Below are positions 1 to 9,023 of a DNA stretch of 64,000 nucleotides, in pieces. The first letter of the stretch is position 1. Each line of letters opens with the position of its first letter. Source of the DNA: Aphelocoma coerulescens (Eukaryota > Chordata > Aves > Passeriformes > Corvidae). Position numbers and translations under genes: made by a program. Below the pieces are notes generated by a model. It did not search any database and was not told the origin of the DNA. It saw only the letters and a program-made list of their open reading frames with translations. The stretch is from positions 396,177 through 460,176 of the forward strand of contig NW_027183505.1 of assembly GCF_041296385.1 (NCBI RefSeq). Reading direction: 5' to 3'.

Positions 1-303
1 CTTGCTGCAAGCAGGATGCAGAGGAGTGTGTATGTGTGTCCTTGAACAAACGCTCTGAGAAGTTTGTCCGGTTTTTTCTCCTCTCCTCCCTCTCAGGCTC
101 AGTTGAAAGGCACAGAAATGCACAAAGTTCACTTCTGGGCATAGAGCAGCAATAGGGGATACACACGATAAAGTCACCCCAAGACACAGGGACAGAGAAT
201 TCAGTGGAAAGACTCCGAGAATTCTGCTCCCAGAGATCATTCATTCCTGCTCACCCTGACCCTTGTAGAAAGGGGACATCGTTCCAGGCAGCCTGTACTG
301 AGC
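1..303. repeat. Partial unit (3' end of unit 0)
   Basis: It begins inside the conserved hairpin and ends at the first anchor. It has the ttttttctcctctcc tract form, acacgataaag, and the caccctgac variant also seen before units 8, 10, 15 and 17. Confidence 0.95.
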
Positions 304-415
304 ATGTGGCTCCTGAGTGGGGTTTGTTGTTTAGGAAACCTGCTCCGGCTTTTCCATTCTTTCCTTCCAAACAGGAAAACTTCTCCTGGGGCTGTGTGCA
401 GGCAGAGCCCTGAGG

Positions 416-429
416 AGAGCAGGTGGCAC
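416..429 (+). promoter_or_regulatory. CTCF-like binding motif (unit 1; repeated in all 30 copies)
   Basis: The 14-mer AGAGCAGGTGGCAC matches the vertebrate CTCF core CCASYAGRKGGCRS at 12 of 14 positions; only the first two bases differ and the AGRKGGCRS half is perfect. It sits 112 bases after the anchor in every copy, so the sites lie about 2.18 kb apart in one orientation (for example 2598, 4773, 6955, 9136, 11313, 63585). I see no copy in which it is broken. Binding is inferred from motif match only. Confidence 0.5.
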
Positions 430-483
430 ATGGTGCGCTGGGCTGGGACAGCCAGCTGCAGAGCTCAAGGGAAGAAGCCCAAA

Positions 484-1281
484 GTGTCACAATGGCTCCT
501 TGCCTTCACATGCAACACCTGGGTCACAATGGTCTCCTTGATTCCATGAGGCCCCACTGTGTCACAATGGCTCCTTGGTTCCATCAGGTTCCGCAGTGTC
601 ACCATGGTCTCCTTTGATCCGCACTGTCATCATGGACAATTGGTTCCATGAGGCCCCGCAGTGTCACAATGGTCCCTTGCTTCCATAGGTTTGATGTTGT
701 AACAATGGACTCCATGCTTCTATGAGCTAGCCTGCTTTTTGCAGAGGTGTCTTTGGTTCCAACAAGGCCCCGCTGTGTCTCAGTGCACCCTGGCTTCCAT
801 GCGGATCTGGAGTATCACAAAGGCTCCTTGGTTCCACCAGGTCCTGCTGTGTCACAATGGGTCCTGTGGTCCCTGAGGCCCTCCAAAACCATCGTGGAGG
901 CTTGCTTCCATGAGGTTCCATTATGTGCCAGTGGTCATCTTGGTTCCAGGAGTTTCCTTAGTGTCACAATGCTCTCCATGCTTCCATTAGGCCCTGCTTT
1001 GCCACAATGGTCCCCTTGTTTCCATGAGGCCCCGCTGTGTCACAATGGACCTATGGTTCCATGATGTTGCGTGGTGTCACCGTGCTCTTCTTGAATCCGC
1101 AGTGTAACCATGGACCATTGGTTCCATGCGGCCTGGCTGTGTCACAATGGGCTCCTTGATTCCATGATTCCCCACGGTGTCACAATGGAGCCTTGTTTCT
1201 AGGAGGTTCTGTACTGTCACAATTGTCTCCTTGATGCCATCAGCCCCTGCAGTGTCACAATGGCTCCTTGGTTCCATGAGG
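484..1281. repeat. Nested minisatellite of ~37-bp monomers (unit 1; present in every unit)
   Basis: About 22 degenerate monomers begin with the core GTGTCACAATGG and continue with a CTCCTTGGTTCCATGAGG-like middle and a CCCCGCA-like end. Monomer starts at 484, 521, 559 and 596 give spacings of 37, 38 and 37. The monomer starting at 596 is 9-10 bases short, so the next begins near 624. The same set of monomers, including the shortened one, recurs in order in every 2.18-kb unit, starting 180 bases after each anchor. This means the minisatellite expanded first and the large unit was amplified afterwards. Monomers within a unit are much more diverged than equivalent monomers in different units. 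Confidence 0.92.
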
Positions 1282-1418
1282 AACACAATAGCTTGGCATA
1301 AGCATTGAGCAACAGCTGCTGAACACACCTGGCAACATCTGCTTGCATCAAAAGAGTGCTTCAAGCTGACAATGGCACCAGCAGCTTCCATCTGCAACAG
1401 AGACCCAGGAAAGGACAG
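1282..1418. other. Linker between minisatellite and LTR-like segment (unit 1)
   Basis: This is non-repetitive sequence within the unit, from aacacaatagcttgg to cccaggaaaggacagg. I see no gene in it. In units 6, 11, 13, 18 and 19 its end reads CCATAAAAGG instead of ccaggaaagg, which creates a CArG-box match. Confidence 0.6.
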
Positions 1419-1600
1419 GCTGTGCCGGTTTGGACAAATGTGGAGGAAAATATCCTCTGATAGAAGGCAGGTTACACCCAGCCCTCCCCCACCAGGTTTT
1501 TGGAAAAAAGAACTTTCCTGGGAAGAAAGTGAAAGAGATAAAAACTATTTTTTTAACAAACACACAGGAAAAGGATAACAATGCTAAATATTAAAAGCTC
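1419..1600. mobile_element. LTR-like segment, possibly from an avian endogenous retrovirus (unit 1; in every unit)
   Basis: The stretch from tgtgccggtttggac through the homopolymer-rich middle (ttttttt, aacaaacac) to ctaaatattaaaag resembles songbird endogenous-retrovirus LTR sequence as I remember it. An ATTAAA at 1590-1595 could be an old poly(A) signal. I see no target-site duplication, primer-binding site, polypurine tract or gag/pol frame, and the ends cannot be fixed. If correct, a solo LTR or LTR fragment was captured before the unit was amplified. Alternative: an unrelated AT-rich spacer. Confidence 0.33.
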
Positions 1601-1985
1601 TCGCTGTGCAGAGAAAGCTGGGATAATTTGAGAGTCCTTCCGTGTTTCGGTGGGGTCTCCTGAAACATCCATAGACAGCGAGGCCCGTGCAAAGAAACAG
1701 GGAGCGATTCTTGAGAGAAGTTTCAGAGCTCTTTCTTCTCCAGCCACATGGGCGGGGCACTGCCAAAGAACTGAGCAATCACAGCACAACCAGGGCCCTC
1801 CTCGCACAGGGCAACACAAAATAAGCAGTGCTGAACAGGATTAGGGCACATGTCAGCAGGGAGCAGGGAGACCCCCGTGCCCAGGCCATGCCTCTACCCC
1901 AGGGTCCCCTCTCCCATGACCTCATGGCAGGGGGGAGGAACCCCAACACTTCCGTAGGTGTAGTCTCTCTCCTCCTCCTTGCAGC
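1597..1985 (+). promoter_or_regulatory. Promoter-like block: CpG-retaining stretch, GC box, TGACCTCA, ETS-like site, pyrimidine tract (unit 1; in every unit)
   Basis: About eight CpGs fall within 200 bases (1600-1805), more than elsewhere in the unit. A perfect GC box GGGCGGGGC lies at 1750-1758, TGACCTCA (one base from a CRE, also a nuclear-receptor half-site match) at 1917-1924, and ACTTCCG just after 1950. In units 7, 14, 21, 24 and 25 the last becomes the full ETS consensus ACTTCCGG (15015, 30256, 45514, 52033, 54215). A pyrimidine tract from about 1964 ends in CAG at 1984. The elements keep their order in all copies. Promoter function is inferred; there is no TATA box in the block. Confidence 0.35.
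1964..1985 (+). promoter_or_regulatory. Splice-acceptor-like junction 1 (unit 1)
   Basis: A pyrimidine tract of about 16 bases (ctctctcctcctcctt) is followed by GCAG and CTGG, a good match to a vertebrate 3' splice site. It is conserved in all units. I did not find an equally strong plus-strand donor upstream, so actual splicing is uncertain. Confidence 0.3.
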
Positions 1986-2060
1986 TGGCTCATGGGCCCA
2001 CATTCAGGGCCCCCACCTCGGGAGAAAATTCTCCCAATGTGCTCTGATGTTGAAAGAGTC

Positions 2061-2083
2061 AAGAAGAGAAGAAGGGAAAAAAA
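2061..2083. other. Homopurine run of 23 bases (unit 1; in every unit)
   Basis: This is a pure A/G tract (aagaagagaagaaggg followed by A7), directly followed by a C-run. It is present in all units with variable A- and C-run lengths, which account for part of the unit-length variation. Such tracts can form triplex or other non-B DNA; no function is evident. Confidence 0.6.
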
Positions 2084-2175
2084 CCCCCCGAAGTCCCAGG
2101 AAAACAAAGTTCAACTCTCCATCTCCCCCCAGAGAAAAGGAGCTGAAAACTGGCAAAAAAGAAACCAAGTTGCTT

Positions 2176-2207
2176 CCTCTGCTCTTGCTGCAAGCAGGAT
2201 GCAGAGG
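2176..2207. other. Conserved hairpin (unit 1; in most units)
   Basis: CCTCTGC at 2176-2182 pairs with GCAGAGG at 2201-2207. The intervening 18 bases contain the smaller inverted repeat CTTG-ctg-CAAG. The left arm is altered to ccaccgc in the divergent copies near 47,920, 56,628 and 60,983, without a compensating change on the right, so pairing is not strictly maintained. Confidence 0.4.
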
Positions 2208-2254
2208 AGTGTGTATGTGTGTCCTCGAAAAAACGCTCTGAGAAGTTTGTCCGG

Positions 2255-2279
2255 TTTTTTTCCTCTCCCCCCTCTCAGG
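2255..2279 (+). promoter_or_regulatory. Splice-acceptor-like junction 2 (unit 1)
   Basis: A long T- and C-rich tract ends in CTCAG followed by G, which fits a 3' splice-site consensus. It occurs in three length classes: ttttttctcctctcc, tttttttcctctcccc, and a T-run of about 13 at the ends of units 22, 23, 26 and 28. The tract may simply be a slippage-prone homopolymer. Confidence 0.28.
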
Positions 2280-2485
2280 CTCAGTTGAAAGGCACAGAAA
2301 TGCACAAAGTTCACTTCTGGGCATAGAGCAGCAATAGGGGATACACATGATAAAGTCACCCCAAGACACAGGGACAGAGAATTCAGTGGAAAGACTCCGA
2401 GAATTCTGCTCCCAGAGATCATTCATTCCTGCTCACACTGACCCTTGTAGAAAGGGGACATCGTTCCAGGCAGCCTGTACTGAGC

Positions 2486-4660
2486 ATGTGGCTCCTGAGT
2501 GGGGTTTGTTGTTTAGGAAACCTGCTCCGGTTTTTCCATTCTTTCCTTCCAAACAGGAAAACTTCTCCTGGGGCTGTGTGCAGGCAGAGCCCTGAGGAGA
2601 GCAGGTGGCACATGGTGCGCTGGGCTGGGACAGCCAGCTGCAGAGCTCAAGGGAAGAAGCCCAAAGTGTCACAATGGCTCCTTGCCTTCACATGCAACAC
2701 CTGGGTCACAATGGTCTCCTTGATTCCATGAGGCCCCACTGTGTCACAATGGCTCCTTGGTTCCATCAGGTTCCGCAGTGTCACCATGGTCTCCTTTGAT
2801 CCGCACTGTCATCATGGACAATTGGTTCCATGAGGCCCCGCAGTGTCACAATGGTCCCTTGCTTCCATAGCTTTTACGTTGTAACAATGGACTCCTTGCT
2901 TCTATGAGCTAGCCTGCTTTTTGCAGAGGTGTCTTTGGTTCCAACAAGGCCCCGCTGTGTCTCTGCACCCTGGCTTCCATGTGGATCTGGAGTATCACAA
3001 AGGCTCCTTGGTTCCACCAGGTCCTGCTGTGTCACAATGGGTCCTGTGGTCCCTGAGGCCCTCCAAAGTCATTGTGGAGGCTTGCTTCCATGAGGTTCCA
3101 TTATGTGCCAGTGGTCATCTTGGTTCCAGGAGTTTCCTTAGTGTCACAATGCTCTCCATGCTTCCATTAGGCCCTGCTTTGCCACAATGGTCCCCTTGTT
3201 TCCATGAGGCCCCGCTGTGTCACAATGGACCTATGGTTCCATGATGTTGCGTGGTGTCACCGTGCTCTTCTTGAATCCGCAGTGTAACCATGGACCATTG
3301 GTTCCATGCAGCCGTGTCACAATGGGCTCCTTGATTCCATGATTCCCCACGGTGTCACAATGGAGCCTTGTTTCTAGGAGGTTCTGTACTGTCACAATTG
3401 CCTCCTTGATGCCATCAGCCCCTGCAGTGTCACAATGGCTCCTTGGTTCCATGAGGAACACAATAGCTTGGCATAAGCATTGAGCAACAGCTGCTGAACA
3501 CACCTGGCAACATCTGCTTGCATCAAAAGAGGGCTTCAAGCTGACAATGGCACCAGCAGCTTCCATCTGCAACAGAGACCCAGGAAAGGACAGGCTGTGC
3601 CGGTTTGGACAAATGTGGAGGAAAATATCCTCTGATAGAAGGCAGGTTACACCCAGCCCTCCCCCACCAGGTTTTTGGAAAAAAGAACTTTCCTGGGAAG
3701 AAAGTGAAAGAGATAAAAACTATTTTTTTAACAAACACACAGGAAAAGGATAACAATGCTAAATATTAAAACCTCTCGCTGTGCAGAGAAAGCTGGGATA
3801 ATTTGAGAGTCCTTCCGTGTTTCGGTGGGGTCTCCTGAAACATCCATAGACAGCGAGGCCCGTGCAAAGAAACAGGGAGCGATTCTTGAGAGAAGTTTCA
3901 GAGCTCTTTCTTCTCCAGCCACATGGGCGGGGCACTGCCAAAGAACTGAGCAATCACAGCACAACCAGGGCCCTCCTCGCACAGGGCAACACAAAATAAG
4001 CAGTGCTGAACAGGATTAGGGCACATGTGAGAAGGGAGCAGGGAGACCCCGTGCCCAGGCCATGCCTCTACCCCACGGTCCCCTCTCCCATGACCTCATG
4101 GCAGGGGGGAGGAACCCCAACACTTCCGTAGGTGCAGTCTCTCTCCTCCTCCTTGCAGCTGGCTCATGGGCCCACATTCAGGGCCCCCACCTCGGGAGAA
4201 AATTCTCCCAATGTGCTCTGATGTTGAAAGAGTCAAGAAGAGAAGAAGGGAAAAAAACCCCCAAAGTCCCAGGAAAACAAAGTTCAACTCTCCATCTCCC
4301 CCCAGAGAAAAGGAGCTGAAAACTGGCTAAAAAGAAACAAAGTTGCTTCCCTCTGCTCTTGCTGCAAGCAGGATGCAGAGGAGTGTGTATGTGTGTCCTT
4401 GAACAAACGCTCTGAGAAGTTTGTCCGGTTTTTTCTCCTCTCCTCCCTCTCAGGCTCAGTTGAAAGGCACAGAAATGCACAAAGTTCACTTCTGGGCATA
4501 GAGCAGCAATAGGGGATACACACGATAAAGTCACCCCAAGACACAGGGACAGAGAATTCAGTGGAAAGACTCCGAGAATTCTGCTCCCAGAGATCATTCA
4601 TTCCTGCTCACACTGACCCTTGTAGAAAGGGGACATCGTTCCAGGCAGCCTGTACTGAGC
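2486..4660. repeat. Unit 2 (2,175 bp)
   Basis: Short form (5-base deletion, gcagccgtgtc near 3,308) with a 2-base AG deletion near 2,961 (tgtctctgcacc). It resembles units 22-24, 27 and 29 more than its neighbours. Private ccggttttttcc near 2,527 and acctctcgc near 3,771 (the latter also in unit 28). Confidence 0.97.
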
Positions 4661-6842
4661 ATGTGGCTCCTGAGTGGGGTTTGTTGTTTAGGAAACCTGC
4701 TCCGGCTTTTCCATTCTTTCCTTCCAAACAGGAAAACTTCTCCTGGGGCTGTGTGCAGGCAGAGCCCTGAGGAGAGCAGGTGGCACATGGTGCGCTGGGC
4801 TGGGACAGCCAGCTGCAGAGCTCAAGGGAAGAAGCCCAAAGTGTCACAATGGCTCCTTGCCTTCACATGCAACACCTGGGTCACAATGGTCTCCTTGATT
4901 CCATGAGGCCCCACTGTGTCACAATGGCTCCTTGGTTCCATCAGGTTCCGCAGTGTCACCATGGTCTCCTTTGATCCGCACTGTCATCATGGACAATTGG
5001 TTCCATGAGGCCCCGCAGTGTCACAATGGTCCCTTGCTTCCATAGGTTTGATGTTGTAACAATGGACTCCTTGCTTCTATGAGCTAGCCTGCTTTTTGCA
5101 GAGGTGTCTTTGGTTCCAACAAGGCCCCGCTGTGTCTCAGTGCACCCTGGCTTCCATGCGGATCTAGAGTATCACAAAGGCTCCTTGGTTCCACCAGGTC
5201 CTGCTGTGTCACAATGGGTCCTGTGGTCCCTGAGGCCCTCCAAAACCATCGTGGAGGCTTGCTTCCATGAGGTTCCATTATGTGCCAGTGGTCATCTTGG
5301 TTCCAGGAGTTTCCTTAGTGTCACAATGCTCTCCATGCTTCCATTAGGCCCTGCTTTGCCACAATGGTCCCCTTGTTTCCATGAGGCCCCGCTGTGTCAC
5401 AATGGACCTATGGTTCCATGATGTTGCGTGGTGTCACCGTGCTCTTCTTGAATCCGCAGTGTAACCATGGACCATTGGTTCCATGCGGCCTGGCTGTGTC
5501 ACAATGGGCTCCTTGATTCCATGATTCCCCACGGTGTCACAATGGAGCCTTGTTTCTAGGAGGTTCTGTACTGTCACAATTGTCTCCTTGATGCCATCAG
5601 CCCCTGCAGTGTCACAATGGCTCCTTGGTTCCATGAGGAACACAATAGCTTGGCATAAGCATTGAGCAACAGCTGCTGAACACACCTGGCAACATCTGCT
5701 TGCATCAAAAGAGTGCTTCAAGCTGACAATGGCACCAGCAGCTTCCATCTGCAACAGAGACCCAGGAAAGGACAGGCTGTGCCGGTTTGGACAAATGTGG
5801 AGGAAAATATCCTCTGATAGAAGGCAGGTTACACCCAGCCCTCCCCCACCAGGTTTTTGGAAAAAAGAACTTTCCTGGGAAGAAAGTGAAAGAGATAAAA
5901 ACTATTTTTTTAACAAACACACTGGAAAAGGATAACAATGCTAAATATTAAAAGCTCTCGCTGTGCAGAGAAAGCTGGGATAATTTTAGAGTCCTTCTGT
6001 GTTTCGGTGGGGTCTCCTGAAACATCCATAGACAGCGAGGCCCGTGCAAAGAAACAGGGAGCGATTCTTGAGAGAAGTTTCAGAGCTCTTTCTTCTCCAG
6101 CCACATGGGCGGGGCACTGCCAAAGAACTGAGCAATCACAGCACAACCAGGGCCCTCCTCGCACAGGGCAACACAAAATAAGCAGTGCTGAACAGGATTA
6201 GGGCACATGTGAGAAGGGAGCAGGGAGACCCCGTGCCCAGGCCATGCCTCTACCCCACGGTCCCCTCTCCCATGACCTCATGGCAGGGGGGAGGAACCCC
6301 AACACTTCCGTAGGTGCAGTCTCTCTCCTCCTCCTTGCAGCTGGCTCATGGGCCCACATTCAGGGCCCCCACCTCGGGAGAAAATTCTCCCAATGTGCTC
6401 TGATGTTGAAAGAGTCAAGAAGAGAAGAAGGGAAAAAAACCCCCAAAGTCCCAGGAAAACAAAGTTCAACTCTCCATCTCCCCCCAGAGAAAAGGAGCTG
6501 AAAACTGGCTAAAAAGAAACAAAGTTGCTTCCCTCTGCTCTTGCTGCAAGCAGGATGCAGAGGAGTGTGTATGTGTGTCCTTGAACAAACGCTCTGAGAA
6601 GTTTGTCCGGTTTTTTCTCCTCTCCTCCCTCTCAGGCTCAGTTGAAAGGCACAGAAATGCACAAAGTTCACTTCTGGGCATAGAGCAGCAATAGGGGATA
6701 CACACGATAAAGTCACCCCAAGACACAGGGACAGAGAATTCAGTGGAAAGACTCCGAGAATTCTGCTCCCAGAGATCATTCATTCCTGCTCACACTGACC
6801 CTTGTAGAAAGGGGACATCGTTCCAGGCAGCCTGTACTGAGC
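4661..6842. repeat. Unit 3 (2,182 bp)
   Basis: Long form, nearly identical to unit 1 in the minisatellite and to unit 4 downstream. Private changes are gatctagag near 5,161 and cacactgg near 5,919. It has ttttagagtccttctg and gtgagaaggg. Confidence 0.97.
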
Positions 6843-9023
6843 ATGTGGCTCCTGAGTGGGGTTTGTTGTTTAGGAAACCTGCTCCGGCTTTTCCATTCTT
6901 TCCTTCCAAACAGGAAAACTTCTCCTGGGGCTGTGTGCAGGCAGAGCCCTGAGGAGAGCAGGTGGCACATGGTGCGCTGGGCTGGGACAGCCAGCTGCAG
7001 AGCTCAAGGGAAGAAGCCCAAAGTGTCACAATGGCTCCTTGCCTTCACATGCAACACCTGGGTCACAATGGTCTCCTTGATTCCATGAGGCCCCACTGTG
7101 TCACAATGGCTCCTTGGTTCCATCAGGTTCCGCAGTGTCACCATGGTCTCCTTTGATCCGCACTGTCATCATGAACAATTGGTTCCATGAGGCCCCGCAG
7201 TGTCACAATGGTCCCTTGCTTCCATAGGTTTGATGTTGTAACAATGGACTCCTTGCTTCTATGAGCTAGCCTGCTTTTTGCAGAGGTGTCTTTGGTTCCA
7301 ACAAGGCCCCGCTGTGTCTCAGTGCACCCTGTCTTCCATGTGGATCTGGAGTATCACAAAGGCTCCTTGGTTCCACCAGGTCCTGCTGTGTCACAATGGG
7401 TCCTGTGGTCCCTGAGGCCCTCCAAAACCATCGTGGAGGCTTGCTTCCATGAGGTTCCATTATGTGCCAGTGGTCATCTTGGTTCCAGGAGTTTCCTTAG
7501 TGTCACAATGCTCTCCATGCTTCCATTAGGCCCTGCTTTGCCACAATGGTCCCCTTGTTTCCATGAGGCCCCGCTGTGTCACAATGGACCTATGGTTCCA
7601 TGATGTTGCGTGGTGTCACCGTGCTCTTCTTGAATCCGCAGTGTAACCATGGACCATTGGTTCCATGCGGCCTGGCTGTGTCACAATGGGCTCCTTGATT
7701 CCATGATTCCCCACGGTGTCACAATGGAGCCTTGTTTCTAGGAGGTTCTGTACTGTCACAATTGTCTCCTTGATGCCATCAGCCCCTGCAGTGTCACAAT
7801 GGCTCCTTGGTTCCATGAGGAACACAATAGCTTGGCATAAGCATTGAGCAACAGCTGCTGAACACACCTGGCAACATCTGCTTGCATCAAAAGAGTGCTT
7901 CAAGCTGACAATGGCACCAGCAGCTTCCATCTGCAACAGAGACCCAGGAAAGGACAGGCTGTGCCGGTTTGGACAAATGTGGAGGAAAATATCCTCTGAT
8001 AGAAGGCAGGTTACACCCAGCCCTCCCCCACCAGGTTTTTGGAAAAAAGAACTTTCCTGGGAAGAAAGTGAAAGAGATAAAAACTATTTTTTTAACAAAC
8101 ACACAGGAAAAGGATAACAATGCTAAATATTAAAAGCTCTCGCTGTGCAGAGAAAGCTGGGATAATTTTAGAGTCCTTCTGTGTTTCGGTGGGGTCTCCT
8201 GAAACATCCATAGACAGCGAGGCCCGTGCAAAGAAACAGGGAGCGATTCTTGAGAGAAGTTTCAGAGCTCTTTCTTCTCCAGCCACATGGGCGGGGCACT
8301 GCCAAAGAACTGAGCAATCACAGCACAACCAGGGCCCTCCTCGCACAGGGCAACACAAAATAAGCAGTGCTGAACAGGATTAGGGCACATGTGAGAAGGG
8401 AGCAGGGAGACCCCGTGCCCAGGCCATGCCTCTACCCCAGGGTCCCCTCTCCCATGACCTCATGGCAGGGGGGAGGAACCCCAACACTTCCGTAGGTGTA
8501 GTCTCTCTCCTCCTCCTTGCAGCTGGCTCATGGGCCCACATTCAGGGCCCCCACCTCGGGAGAAAATTCTCCCAATGTGCTCTGATGTTGAAAGAGTCAA
8601 GAAGAGAAGAAGGGAAAAAAACCCCCCGAAGTCCCAGGAAAACAAAGTTCAACTCTCCATCTCCCCCCAGAGAAAAGGAGCTGAAAACTGGCAAAAAAGA
8701 AACAAAGTTGCTTCCTCTGCTCTTGCTGCAAGCAGGATGCAGAGGAGTGTGTATGTGTGTCCTCGAAAAAACGCTCTGAGAAGTTTGTCCGGTTTTTTTC
8801 CTCTCCCCCCTCTCAGGCTCAGTTGAAAGGCACAGAAATGCACAAAGTTCACTTCTGGGCATAGAGCAGCAATAGGGGATACACATGATAAAGTCACCCC
8901 AAGACACAGGGACAGAGAATTCAGTGGAAAGACTCCGAGAATTCTGCTCCCAGAGATCATTCATTCCTGCTCACACTGACCCTTGTAGAAAGGGGACCTC
9001 GTTCCAGGCAGCCTGTACTGAGC
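6843..9023. repeat. Unit 4 (2,181 bp)
   Basis: Long form close to unit 3. Private catgaacaattgg near 7,170 and ccctgtcttcc near 7,328. The 3' part switches to the gtgtag and tttttttcctctcc forms. Confidence 0.97.

Larger units (their letters stand above)
304..2485. repeat. Unit 1 (2,182 bp)
   Basis: Long form (ggcctggctgtgtc near 1,130). It has aggtttgatg, aaaaccatcg, caattgtctcc and cagtgctgaacagg, then gtcagcaggg. It carries ggactccatgc near 709, otherwise seen in unit 28. Reference unit for the internal features. Confidence 0.97.

Noticed and set aside
484..1281. CRISPR-like array (regular ~37-bp spacing)
   Set aside because: There are no unique spacers between identical repeats: monomers abut and are degenerate throughout, and the context is eukaryotic macrosatellite DNA with no cas genes.
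1640..1665. CENP-B-box-like TTCG in tttcggtggggtc
   Set aside because: The downstream A and CGGG positions of the CENP-B box are absent, so there is no support for a centromeric motif.
1838..1850. Telomere-like ttaggg
   Set aside because: A single TTAGGG occurs once per unit in gattagggcac; there is no tandem run, so it is a chance match.
1828..2241. Plus-strand frame of 137 codons recurring in several units
   Set aside because: It is truncated to 85, 89, 105 or 117 codons in other units by single-base indels, has low-complexity Lys/Arg- and Pro-rich content from the purine and C tracts, and shows no codon-level constraint.
2004..2426. Minus-strand frame of about 140 codons repeated in most units
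   Set aside because: Its C-terminal half changes reading frame between units because of A- and C-run length differences; there is no recognisable domain and the conservation equals that of the whole unit.
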